Assembly (NCBI GenBank): GCA_035041965.1
Contig: JAPYMA010000414.1
Span: 80,271-144,270 of the forward strand
Source: Anisakis pegreffii
Lineage: Eukaryota > Nematoda > Chromadorea > Rhabditida > Anisakidae
Direction: 5' to 3'
Length of the DNA stretch: 64,000 nucleotides
Below the pieces are notes generated by a model, which was not told where the DNA came from, ran no database searches, and saw nothing but the letters and a program-made list of their open reading frames with translations. The translations under genes were made by a program, and so were the position numbers. Positions 36,041 to 48,522 of this stretch are shown here, piece by piece; position 1 is the stretch's first letter, and every line of letters starts with the position of its first letter.

Positions 36041-39000
36041 ATGCAAAATAATTCTTTGGGTGAAAGCGACGAAGTGAAAGCGGCGCATGGAAACGCATAC
36101 CCGGAAAGTTACCCACAACTACGGGTGGGAAGTTTGTGGTCAGTCACGTCAAACGGTTTCGGGCAGTTTCGGACAAGCGACGAAGAGGAACAGGGAAGAA
36201 GACGACGGCTTGAGCAGCCAGCGGCGGCAGAGTCGGGTAATGAGTCGAGTGGCATCGGTTCCGGATCCGGGTCCGAGCCTGGACCTGGGCCTGGGCCTAA
36301 ATCGCCGTTGACTTCGACAAGCAGCATTGCAGTGGTGGTGGCTAACCCCGAGAGCAACACTGTAGCTCCATCGGATACAGTAACCGGTACTGTAAATACA
36401 GTAACGAGTACAGTAATTATCGACGATAGCTTCGCCGAGTATCGTCAATTTTGTGCGAATCGTATGCGACGTCTGGAACGCTACAAGAAGGCACGAAGTT
36501 TTTGCAGTGGTTTGGTGCAGCCTGGTGCTGATGAGGTGGGCAGCGCTGCCGATTCGACCCTGTCGAGCCTGGCGGCCACCTCGTTGAGAGGCCCTTTACC
36601 GGGTCCTGCCGGTCTCAGCAGCGGTCCCTTAAACTCAGCGAACCCTAGACGTGGCCGATGGAGACCTGCCTCACTGGTAGTGATGGGTGCTGGCGATTCA
36701 CTGGAAGGCTTGGAGTTGCAGAAACTAGCCCAAGTGCAAGCCCAGGCCCAAGCCCAAGCTCAGGCTCATCAATTTGGTATTAACTTAGCCCCGAGATGCC
36801 CTGAACCACCGCCCCAACCACCCCAGCCATCCCAATCGGCTTATGGACCGATTTTATCGACAGATTTCCCCCCTCCACCGTTGTTTTGCGGCAGTTCAGT
36901 GGAAACTCGGGAACTGTCGGGAATCCACGTTCCCGAGCGGTCAGGCTCGAGTTCTGGCTACAGCTCAGGTCCTAGTTCGGCTCTAAGCTCGTATTCAGGC
37001 TCTGCGTCAAGCTGGGCTACCCAAGAGCCGCCTAAACAGCCTAGGGAACAGGGAAAGGCTCAAATTGAGGTGGGCAGCCGAAATTTGGGCAGAAAAGATA
37101 CGGCGACAACGGGAATGAATAACGCTAACGATAGTATTAATATTATATATAATAATAATTATGATGATAATATATATAATAATGTATATAATAATAATAA
37201 TAATACCAACAATAATATGAACTACTCGAATGGAAATAATACTATACAAGCCAATGTGGCGCCCACTTCACAGTTTGACTTGATACGAGATAAAATGGTT
37301 AGAGCTTATTTGTTATTATTATTTATTTTTTAGGGTTTATTATTATTTATTATTAGTATATTATTATAATTTATTGTAATATTGGCTACTAGTACTTAAA
37401 AAAGTCAAGATATTAGTGAGATCGTTTGGGAGATTTGGGAGATCCTCTTGAGATATATATCTAACGGTGTTGAGCTCTTAATTTCTATCTGTGCTATAGG
37501 ATGGATATAGATATGGTTTTTGACCTCATGGGGATTATAGAGCATACCTGAATTGTTAATTAGTCTGCGTCCTTACCTGAATTATTAATTGACCTGTTTA
37601 GTTACCTGAATTATTAATTTACCTGTCCCAGTTTACATTTGAGTAAGTGTAATCGAAAGCATGCATATTACTTCAGTTTCAAGTAGTTTTTGTTTTGAAG
37701 TTATGGGTAAGAGAGCAAAATTATGGGTAAGTAAAATTATGGGTAAGAGAGCAAAACGGTTCGAATAGCCTGAACAGAAGAGGATATCCTAGATGTTTAG
37801 ATGTAATAGGTATGAGAGAGGATGATCTTAATCCCTTACTCTTACGTCATATCGTTTTTCGCATGTGTTGTCCTCGAGTCTATTTGTCTCTCGTTTTGTG
37901 ATCGGTGATGCAATTGAATACTATAGAGGCATATAATACAGCCATTATATAAGAATAATACCATAAATGTAGATATAATATCGAGAGAATAATGAGCATA
38001 TCGAGTATCTCAAGTAAACATTTCACATTTTGTAATTGAAATCTGCTGAATTGATGGTCTTCCGTGATTGTTTACTTACTATAATACTTTACTTGTGTTA
38101 TGTTGTACCTGTTATGTACGCAGTAACTGTTTACATGAAAGAGCAGGCAGCATTGTGTGTGAATATGATCTGTGTATAGTGCTGTTGTTTGTTCATACTT
38201 ATGATGCAATTTGTTTGCTTATTTGATGTTACTTACTGCTTAGACAGAAGGCTGATACTTGACGCGTAATCTAGACCGTATGGGTTGTTGTTTTGATGTG
38301 ATGGAACGGTGGTATTGGGACAGGGAGATTATTGTATGATGGGTGTTGTTTCGGTGGATTTCGGAGTGGGGATTAGGTAAGAGGGATAGGGTCAGGGAAG
38401 GCTTTGGAGAGGCTTGAACGGGGGGGGTTGGTGAGGGATGAGCGGGTTCAGTGAGTTCCTTGAGTTTGAGTTACTGTTTTAAGGTGTATTTTATGTGTGG
38501 TGTTACTGTATTAGTACTGCAGATTACTGTAAGTAACTGTAAAAATTCAGATATCATTAATGGAGAATGACGTGCAGTTGCTACAGCAGCTGCTGGCGCT
38601 GGGCGATTCTATTCAGCAATTGAAACGATCCAATTCACAGACGCTGCATTTTGTGCGCGAAAACAGTACTTCTGATGAGGTTTTTCGTTACTTTTGTTGG
38701 ATATTTATTATTGTATATTATTATTTATTTATTATTATTATTATTAATGTTATTTTTAATGTTTTCAGGAGGAATGGCCGTCGCCTAAAAAGGCACAGTC
38801 ACACAGCTGTTTAACGACGGCCATCACTAATCTCTATGTGGAGGACCAGCCGAATAATGATATCAATAGCAATAATAATAATAGTAGTGATACAGATGCA
38901 GATAATCTAAATACTGCTAACGATAATCGTGCGAGTGATATTATTAATACAACCGCGACAATTACTATTACTAATAATACTGCTGATAATGATAGTAACA

Positions 39001-39688
39001 ATTATAACAGTAATATACAGTACTTCTCGCGCAAAAACTCTGTGTTGCGTATACCGATCCCACCGCGCAGCTCGAATCGTAGCACTATGATCAAGAGAAT
39101 GGTGAGGAATGGTTTTGTTCATTTGCTTTTTTGAGTTTTATTTATTTTTAGTGTTATTTGTTGTTGTTTCAGGCTTCGCGACTCTCATCTGTGGATGGCA
39201 ATCATCCGAAATTATTTTCACCTGCGTCTCCGAATGCGATCACACCGACTTCCGGACCTGACATGGCTGACAGCGGCAGAAATAGCGAAATAATGACGGA
39301 GAAATTTGGCACGGGGCCAAATTTGTTTGTCGGCGCGAATCCAGTGCAAAATTCCCGCCAAAAATCTTGTGCTCCTGCAGCAGCACAAAACTGTTGCCGA
39401 ACCGCGGCAGCACTAAATCGTGGTGCTGGTGGTGGAATGATGGTGGCTTATACGGAGGGAGAAGAAGGCGATGGTGGCCAGGGTGCCGGTGGGGGTCGTC
39501 TAAGTATTAGATCGTATGGATCGACCGGGTCTAGCGTTGACTCTAGTCCGAGTCCTACATTTCTGCAGTACACTCCTGCTCTGGGTGAGCAGCACGCCCA
39601 CGCTGCGACCCATCCCCTGAATGGGCTGCACCATTCGGCCCACCAAAATATTCTGCTGAATGCCGCCGCGAGTGGTAAATGTAAATGA
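36041..39688 (+). CDS. Low-complexity protein with leucine-rich adaptor (LURAP/FAM89-like) helix
   Basis: Exons 36041-37297, 38551-38679, 38769-39101, 39173-39688, all phase 0; 744 aa if it ends at TGA 39686-39688. The splice between exons 1 and 2 creates LIRDKMISLMEND-VQLLQQLLALGDSIQQLKR, closely matching the leucine-rich adaptor helix of LURAP1 and FAM89 (in vertebrates these link MRCK kinase to MYO18A or act in NF-kB signalling). The rest is disordered: Gly/Pro/Ser-rich (GSGSGSEPGPGPGP), an alternating AQAQAQ run, two Asn-rich runs from AAT/AAC repeats, and a basic patch YRQFCANRMRRLERYKKAR. The Asn runs are probably repeat-expansion products. A GTAAAT donor inside the last codons (after 39674) would let the gene continue in phase 1 into later exons. 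Start chosen at the first ATG after a TTTGCAG acceptor. Confidence 0.75.
37298..38550 (+). other. Intron 1 of the leucine-rich adaptor-like gene
   Basis: 1.25-kb intron from GTTAGA to AAAATTCAG. Contains short repeats such as ACCTGAATTATTAATT (37544-37620) and TATGGGTAAG (37703-37750). No exon seen. Confidence 0.7.
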
Positions 39689-42600
39689 GACCGCGTAAAT
39701 CGAGTAAACAGAGTGTTTCGACTTACGCGGATTTGGCTTGCCCTAGTAGAAGATTTTCTGATGCGATGATGCGACTTCGGTTAACGTACACATACCTGTG
39801 ATAATATTGTTGTTGTTTTGCTGTTGTTGTTTTTATAGAGGGTTGGTAAGTGTCACAACAACATTTTGGATTTTTCATGAGACATTGAAAGTTTTCATGA
39901 AAATTTCCATTGAAAACTATTCATTTCAAGCGAAGAAAGTTTGGTGCCCGGATAGCTGGTGATCCCTTATTGTCAGGTCCCTCAGTGTTTTCGAGGAGTT
40001 TTGGCCGAGTCAAGCGATAGGGTCGTAGCTCACTAGTCATTAGTCCAAAGCGTGGGAACGAAGTGTCCGGCGGGTACCAAATGTCCTAGGCTCTGGAGGG
40101 TGCATTTGGAGACTGCTTTCTATCTTATTGCTTGTGCATGTTATTATTGTTACTATCATGTTCATTATTATCATATTTATTATCATGTTTAGTATTACTA
40201 CTAGTATTGTAATTATTACGATTATTATGTATTGTTATCTGCAGCAAACTTATTCTCATCTGCAGCATCCAGCTTATTTATTACTCTTAAACGCCTTAGA
40301 AATGAACGACATGGATTGTTAGTTGCATGGTTAAATGTTGCTGCTGCAGCTGGTGGTGTTACTGATCTGATCGTTAATATTTATCAGTGAGCGCTGTGTG
40401 ATCACTCACTCACTGATTTGAGTTTGACCATATTGGATTATTGATTGATGCATCCATCCGTCTAATCGATTATCGGTGTTGATTGAGCTGGTGCACTTAC
40501 TTGAATTGTGCTTGAATCTGCTGCAGCTGGATTGATTGTTCAGATAAATTGCTGATTGATTATCTTAATCCGACAGACATATTCGTTGGTTGGTTGATGT
40601 TTGAATCAGAAACACGTAAATGATTATTCACTGATTGAAGAAGCAAGCAATTCACTGAATGTTATTAATAAAATTAATCGTTGCTCTCTTTTAACAACTT
40701 AGAAATTTGGCGATGATCTTTACAGGTTGGCGATTAAGTTTTGTTGTTGTGGTGGTGGTGGTTGTTGTTATTTTAATCAATTGATTGAGTCGAGGTGATC
40801 ATTATTCAAGAGATTTTTATGCTTAGAAAATCATTGAGGAGGTGAAAGCGTGTGGCAAGCTTAAGTGGGAAATGAGATAGCTAGATAGATGTAAGTGAAT
40901 ATATTGCGAATGGAATGTTGATTAGGTAAAACTCAGTTCAGTTACGAGATTCGAATAGAACTCTTATTGTTTTTGTATGATGTAGTATATTTGAGGGTGG
41001 TGGTAAAGCTAACGGTGCATCTCGTTTATTCGCTTGATTTGATGTAATTGAGCAGTTTAAGCATTGCTTTGGAATAGAATTGCGCAGTTATTTTTAGGTT
41101 GAAGTGAGTAAAGAGATGAGGAGTGGAGTCTCTTTGAATATTCTCTGATTGTGAGACATTTTATGTGCTGATTTGTCGAAAAGAGGTAGTTTTTAAAGTG
41201 ATATTTTGCATGGTAATGTTTTGGATGGATGTTTTGGTGATGAGCAAATGGATGTGTGAACACGAGTTCATTAAACAATACGGCGCTGTGCCATTAGACG
41301 AGAGGAGAGAATTGAGTTTGAATGAAATTTGTTTGGATTTGCTGATTGATGAGTTAATTGAATGAATATGAATCGCTTATAGGGGTGGACTGTTCGTAAT
41401 TGTTAAGAAAAGCTATAGGTAGGTACGGATTGCGTGCAGATTGCTTGGTGCGGACTGGTGAGATGGAATTATGTTTTGAAGGCGGAAATTTGAAGTCATA
41501 ACAACAATAAAACTGCTTGATAATTGTTGTGAGTAGATAATGGTTGTTGTTGGAGGGAGCGGAGAGCAATTTTAGTTTTGAGAATTTCGTTGGTTGATCT
41601 TTTTTTGTGGTGGTTTCAGTGATGAGGATTGTAGACGTAGAAGAACACTGACTTGAAAAGGGAACAACAACTAACTGAGAACGAAGTTAAGAATGGCTTA
41701 TAGCATATGATGTTGTCTAGTGAGCACTGAATCGTGTGCAACATGTTTTTTGTGTTGGTTTGAACGGGCTGAATAGAGCATAGAATGATTTTGCTAGTGT
41801 TGTCGTCAATCAGTGCATGCAGTGATTAAGCGCAACGGGGAGGAAGGAGTGTTTTATTTTTTGTGGTTAGGTGCAATGAAGTGAGAAGCATGAATATAAG
41901 TTTAGCGAAGCGGGTGGGTGCATTCGAGAATGAGATTGAACTGAAATTGATTGTGGTCATTGCTGAAGAAATTTGTGGTTGGCTGCTGAATTGATTCGCT
42001 GTTAGTGAAGGTGATTGATTGATTGATTGATTGTTATTGTTGTTGTTTGATGTGTGATGATGGTGTTGCTGGTCAATGATATGGACAGAGTGCATTTATT
42101 TTATTGTAGTTGTTAGTTAGTTGGCTATTTGATTTGGTTAGGGGACGATGTGTGATCGAGTTGAGTTTAGATTAGTGATGGGTTGGTTGGTTGATTTTAT
42201 TTTGTCGTATGAGAACAACATGGCCGATTTGATTTGACTTAAGCAAATTTTGAATTGTTTGTTGAAAGTGAACATACACTTTGCATTGGTATTTTCAGTA
42301 AACTAAATTCAGTCTAATTGGTCGTTTATTATTATTATTATTGTTGCCATTTGAATGTGGTGAAATATATGTGATAATTATATTGAAATGATGTACAAGG
42401 TGATTTATGAGGTTTATGATTTGGTTGGTAATTAGTGTTGAGAGGGAGGGGAATGATCTGTAGAAGAGTTACTGGGTGAGGTTGGCGGTTTGAAGAGGGA
42501 TGAGTGAGTTTGGACTGAGCGTTTTTGATTTGATGGTGTCTTAGAATTAGATGTGAATTGTAATTTGGTGCAGTTGATAGACGGTGATTGTTGCTTTTGC

Positions 42601-45600
42601 TATTTTTATGGTGCGTATGTTGAGGGTACGCTGTAAAAGGTTTAGTGCTGTGCTGTTTATAGAGGTAGGACTGTTTTGAAGAAGGAGATGAGATGAGTGC
42701 TTAATCGAATGTAGATGTTTAGTGTTGTTATTGCACTCGGGTAATATCCACTGTAAACTGTAAATGATAGCTAGCAACCTAGATGGATGCATGCACGGAT
42801 AGATTGATGAATGAATTGAGTGAAAGTACGAGCCAAGGACTATACTCATAATGAAAATTGAGCGATGTGGATAATCGAATCAAATTTTCGAATAAATAGA
42901 ACATGAACAATCGGTTCGTTAGGAGGGATAAAGCAAATGCGACTGACTTGTTGTTTGTTGCTTATATTCAAGAATTTGGTGTGTGTGTGTGTTTAATTGG
43001 TGATAATATGATTGAATTATGTGTGTACATTGTATGTTTATGCGTTTATATACAAGGCGATGTGATTTGTAGGGTTTTTTTGAGCAAATTGGTAGATTTT
43101 GTGTGCAAAACATAGAGGTAGAGACGAGTGAATATCAATTACTGTTATTCAGCAATGAAGTAGTATATGTTAAAGAAGGATGGAAGCATGCTTGATTTGA
43201 TAATGAAGGTGTTGTATAGCAGTGTTTCTCAGGTTTGCAAGCTGAATTGCCGATTTAATTTGATGAAGGTGTCATTACCCCGTCCCTCCCGTTTTACTCT
43301 TTCCATGCACAACGCCAAGAGCGAACTGAAAACCGATCCGGAATGGTAGCATTCCATCGTACAAAACAAATGTTACATCGCCGACCCCTTCAGTACTCTC
43401 AAATTACCCAACCAGGAGATGATTTAATCTGCCATAAGAAGCTATACATGGTGTACTTGCATGGCATGTAGGTAATTAAAATTCAGATGGTGAAGTTGAA
43501 CAATAAAGAATCTGGTGGTTGGTGGAAAATAAAGCGTTTGAAATATGGTGGGTGGTTCACATTCTGATAGCATTAGTATAAGTATTATAGGTAGTAGTAG
43601 TAAGTAGATATAATGGTTTTGACAAGAGGTACTGCTGCAGTAGTAGGCAAAGAGGAGCAGTGATGATGAATGGATAGTAGATGTGCAGCTCTTCAAACTG
43701 ATATAAAGAGGGATTAAATTCATTTGATGTTATTGAATCAGTGAGTCAAGTCGGGCTGGGGTTGTTTTTTGTTCTGGGTTAGAGGCATGAAGAAGTCGTC
43801 ATTGGAAGGATGAATGCGGCTAGTTGATGTTGCTTGATTCGTGGCATAGTGATCATGGATCGTGTACATCTTATCTTATCGTGGTGTAGTGCGTATCGAT
43901 GTGACGACCATTAGAACAGAGCAAATGAGGCATAAGTATAATAGCAGTAGCAATCTGCTGCTTACTGCTACGGCTTAGTTGCTCTCCTTTGTCGCATCTC
44001 ACATAGCATCATCTCACATTCGACTATTTTTGTTTTATTGTTTAATTAGTGATTGTTGTTGTGAAGTAATCTTATGGGTATGGGTTCGATTGCTGAATTG
44101 AATTATAATTGCTTAATTGGCTGACGGTTTTCAGTTTAGGTGAGTTGCCTTAGCATCCCCCTCTAGTGTTCGGGCGTGCTATATTTATCTGTGCAGTAGT
44201 TTATTGAAACACCATGCCATTGGTAGCATTGATAAACTATTAGATGATAACTTAAAATTAATTTTATTGCTGTTATCAACGGCGGAATGAATAATTATCA
44301 CTTTTGTGTAAGCAAACAGTATTTATTGACAATTAAAGTGAACTGAATTGCCTAATGAATGTTGTGAATTATTCAATGCCCAATTCACGTAGCGTGTTCG
44401 GGGTGCTCATAGCAAGCCTACTACTGTATCAGAAGTTTTGTTGTTTATAGCGGCGAGGGAGTGTGTTTGCAAGCAAGCATTATGAGTGCGCTGATTCGAG
44501 TTGAAAGTCACTGAAGTCAGTGGCGAGTTGCTTAAGTAATTTGTGTGCAGTGGCATTGAGTGCAGTGCAAAACAAATTAATAAATAATAATGAGAACGAG
44601 AATAATAGAATATTGAATAAGTTTTGTGAATAGACTCGATCGGAAATATTCGTTAGTTGATGCGGAAAGTGGATTGGGAATTGTTTTAGTTGGCTTTGTG
44701 GTGCTGCACAAAACTATTGAAGCGTGCTGGGTAGTGACCGCGAATGATTGTTATATTGTGATTTTGTTTTTTGGATTGGAATGATATTGTTGCTGCTGCT
44801 GCAAATATAGACTAGATGCTGATGGTGGTGATGCGTTGAATGTTAGAATTAGATATGATTTGTGCATAATAGGACACTGAAGTTGTAACTTGTGATGATT
44901 GATGATCACTTGAGTAAAAAATAATCAGTTTATGAAGAAATTGGTAGAATTTGCAGTGGGATTTGCAGTAGATCAGATTGCAGTTGAAAATCGATTGAAA
45001 GTTAGTTACATTTTGTGGTTGTTATTGAGCAGTTAATCAAGTCATTGATTAGGTGGTAAGAGAGCGAGACGTTTGCATGGCAGTAGCGAAAAAAAGCGAT
45101 AAAGTGGATGTCGAGGAGGTTATTTGATTGGCGATAGGGATGATGGATATTGAGGCGTTCAGTTGGAGAGGTTAATGAGATTGAAAGGTTTTTGACAGCC
45201 TCTCGAGGTGATCGCTGCATTCCTCATTGGTAGCAGTAGCAGGATGTATGATGCAGTAGAATAATATTTACAGGAGAATAATATTGTGCGAATTAACAGC
45301 AATATTAATAATAGTAATAATAGCTGCAGTAGTTAGTTGTAATTAGGATGTATTGCTTGTTGCTATGATAATTAGAGGTGTTCTTTAGAATGGTTATTGT
45401 ATTGAGTGTGAATGGTTACTGTTACAAGTAATTATATGACATTTTGACGTGTCGCGAGCGATTTTTACGAGGATTATATGAAATATTAATGCATATTTAG
45501 GTAGAGATTAATGAAGGACTAGTTTTGGCGTTTGACTGAAGTGCTGTGGTCATTATTTAATAACTGAATGTTGCTGTGATGATGGTGCGGTTGGTCATGG

Positions 45601-45798
45601 TGGTGGTGGTGTAGGATCTGGATTCTGGAAGCAGGACGAAGAAACTCGAACAAGAACAACTCGAAGATCTGATCTTATATTAGATCATCTGATTGATCGT
45701 TATTTGATCATCTGATTGATCGTTTGATCATTTACGTACTCTTTGCAAAATGTTCGTCAATTGGGCACTACGTTCGGTAAGGGATTCACTGATTCAAG
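39689..45798 (+). other. Long non-coding stretch after exon 4 of the adaptor-like gene
   Basis: Rich in T and G on the plus strand, with GATT, TGAG and GTT runs. One less AT-rich island at 43269-43467 stays open in a frame (PSLPFYSFHAQRQERTENRS) and starts after a GATGAAG acceptor-like site; a second frame over it is also open. It may be an exon but no donor gives the phase found in the other segments. Confidence 0.4.
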
Positions 45799-45915
45799 TG
45801 GATCCTCTAGCAGCAGCAATCGCATATAAAGGTCAGCGTAAAGCAATCCCGACTTCGGCCATTTCACAAACTCCACTGCTGCTGCAGTTCGCGCCGTTTG
45901 GCACTGCAACACTTG
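45799..45915 (+). CDS. Candidate exon A (phase 1-1), 39 codons
   Basis: Open, balanced-codon island in AT-rich DNA, encoding VDPLAAAIAYKGQRKAIPTS and then AISQTPLLLQFAPFGTATLG. Bounded by acceptor GATTCAAG (to 45798) and donor GTTAGT (45916), both phase 1. No recognised family. May belong to the gene starting at 36041 or to a separate gene. The open frame extends upstream to an ATG at 45750, so it could instead be a first exon. Confidence 0.45.
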
Positions 45916-47414
45916 GTTAGTTCATGGCATGATAGTGTTGTGTTGTCATATGTGAAACTATTGGGCGTCGGGCAGATACTTGCTTGCCTGGAAGACGGAA
46001 CGCAGAAGAATTGAGTTGAGTTGAATGCATTGACGACTATCGAGGACAGTGAACTTTGAAAGGAGGGAGAGGTGTATGCTCAGACTGTCACCAACTGAGT
46101 GCAATCAATCAAGATTTCAAATAAATGTCTTTGAATAAGAGACATGAGCTGCAAACATGCTTTATAATAGATTTGAGTGAGTACTCTTAACTAAGTTTAA
46201 GTATTATACTTACTGATGAATGAATGTTTGACACAAGCATTAGTAAATTTATTGCGCTGAAACAGTAGAGCAGATGAACTCTATTCATGGCATTTAAACT
46301 GAGTTGATGATAATTATAATAATCGTTAGTGATAACGGCGATAGTGCGAAGATATTTGATTGCTTATCTGGGTAATTGATGAGCTTGATAATTGATATTA
46401 TAATTGATTTACTTACAAACGAATTTATGCCTCGTGCATAATATCAGTTAGATTGTTGGTTGGTTGGCTTTCACTGATCTGACTAGTAAGTATAAGTTGC
46501 GATTGTTGCATGTATGTTATTGTTGAGTGGATTGGATTGCAGTCGAGTGAGTTTGTTGATGTGATTGAATGTTTGTTGATGATATATAGCTGTAATGAGT
46601 TGATCGGATTAGGTGAGTGCATCGAGATTGATTATTCGGTTATGTATATGTTTATTTTAATGTTATAAATTAAGATGAAACAAATAGAGAATTAGTTGAT
46701 TGGTGCAGAGGAAGGAGGGAGGACACTAAGCAGAGCTTGTTGTTTCATTGATGATTGATTGAGTGAATAAGTACAGACAGCAGCAGCAGCAGGCAGCATC
46801 TAAAAAGTTTTGATTTGGGATTTAAGTGCGATCCATCTGTAAATGCAGTCTGAAGGAAGTAGGATGGATAGCAATAGCCAGTAATGACAGAGCAATGAGA
46901 TTGAGTGATAATTGCTTGATTTCATGCTTGATGATCATTATGACTTGATGCATTGTCGTCTTTGTATAAACAGATGAAATAATTATTTGTTGTGGTGGTG
47001 CGGTGCCTTCAGTGGTACTGACTGATGGATATGAGGTGATGCTCATGAAATGAGCTAGGTAGATGTTGGACTGGACTGGACTGGATAGCTATAGCTGGCG
47101 GAGATTGATGAATGAGGGAGTGCACTGCTGCATGTTATTATTCTTATATAATCGAATTACGGATACAAGCAAGCGGCTGACTCTACTTTACCTGGTCACT
47201 AGCTTTTCATATGCTGTATATTGGATGTATGCACGTGATTATTTATTATCTACGTTCCAAAATGAGTGAACTATAAAAATGTGAATGTATATATAAATCA
47301 TATAAAATACGGATTTATATGTTGTGTGTGTGTGTATTTTTGTAGTGAATAAAAGGAGTAATTGTTTTTGGGTGGGTGAGTAATGATAATTTAGTGTTAA
47401 TGCGACTAGTGTTG

Positions 47415-47444
47415 AATAGAGCAGAGCAGAGCAGAGCAGAGCAG
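47415..47444. repeat. AGAGC pentanucleotide array
   Basis: Six units of AGAGC in tandem, ending in GCAGCTC. Confidence 0.85.
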
Positions 47445-48213
47445 CTCTATCATTATTGTTCATTCGTCATTCATTTGCTCTCAGCAAAACTCAGAGGAGT
47501 AATTGAAGTGTTCAGTGAGCAATTGCAATAGTCCTCATCAGATTCATTTTTCATTCATTACTATTCTTGCTTTATTTGTCACTTATTCAAACACTGATAT
47601 CAATCGTGTACTCTATCGCCAGCAGTCTTAATAATTCACTGCTTATGATTATTTACCTAATTACTATTATTAGAACGATAAAGAAGCAACGCGTTTGTTT
47701 GTACTCAGGCAATCTAATATAAATATTTTGAATAATTAGTTGATTCATCAAACATATTCATTCTATTATTTATTCATCGATATATTAATCACTATTCGAT
47801 TAATCACTATCAAAGCATCGAGTACACGAAGAGAAGATCAGTGCAAAAACTGATTATTCATAGCGTAATCATTTAGTGGTCTCTATTGACTGCTCTTATT
47901 TGAGGCGGTGGTATCGTCATTATTATTATTGTTATGCTTTATTCATTATCATATTATCTGCCTGTTAGTTATTCATTGATTTCTTGATAATAGTCAATCT
48001 GATCTGATCCGGTAGATCGTTTTAAAGTGGATCTGTTAAAGTGAAAGATTTGCATTCAGAGCACATGTGCATTGTCATTACCTTTGGTTTGACTGTGACT
48101 GAAGTGTGGTTGTAATTAAATGCCTTGCTGTTACTAATACTAGAGTTGGGTATTAGACTGAACTGAACTGAACTGAAGTGAATAAGGGCTGTTGAATATA
48201 ATATCAAAACAAG

Positions 48214-48522
48214 AATTAACAATGCTACAATCTGTATCAAAACATCTGATGACTGAGCATGGTGTTGCGGACACGTTGAGCAGCGAGCAGCGAAAGATCT
48301 CGTCACTGAGCTCATCTGCTGCTTCAGGAGGAGGTGGTGCAGCTGCAGCTCAGAGTGCTACTGCTGCTGCTGCATCTACGGCTGCTGCTGCTGCTGCTGC
48401 TGCATCAACAGAACAGCAACAGCAGCAGCAGCAGTCATCAGCATTCCTTCGTGAAGCACTTTTATTGACACCCACGTGGACGACTGCTGCGGCTGCGTTT
48501 GGTATACCCACATCATTAACAG
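48214..48522 (+). CDS. Candidate exon B (phase 1-1), 103 codons, polyAla/polyGln
   Basis: Encodes LTMLQSVSKHLMTEHGVADT, then SSEQRKISSLSSSAASGGGG, Ala runs, a Gln-7 run and FLREALLLTPTWTT...GIPTSLTG. Boundaries: acceptor AACAAG (to 48213, weak) and donor GTTCGA (48523, weak), phase 1 both sides. GC content is well above the flanks. The Ala and Gln runs come from one CTG/CAG-type repeat. Confidence 0.4.
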
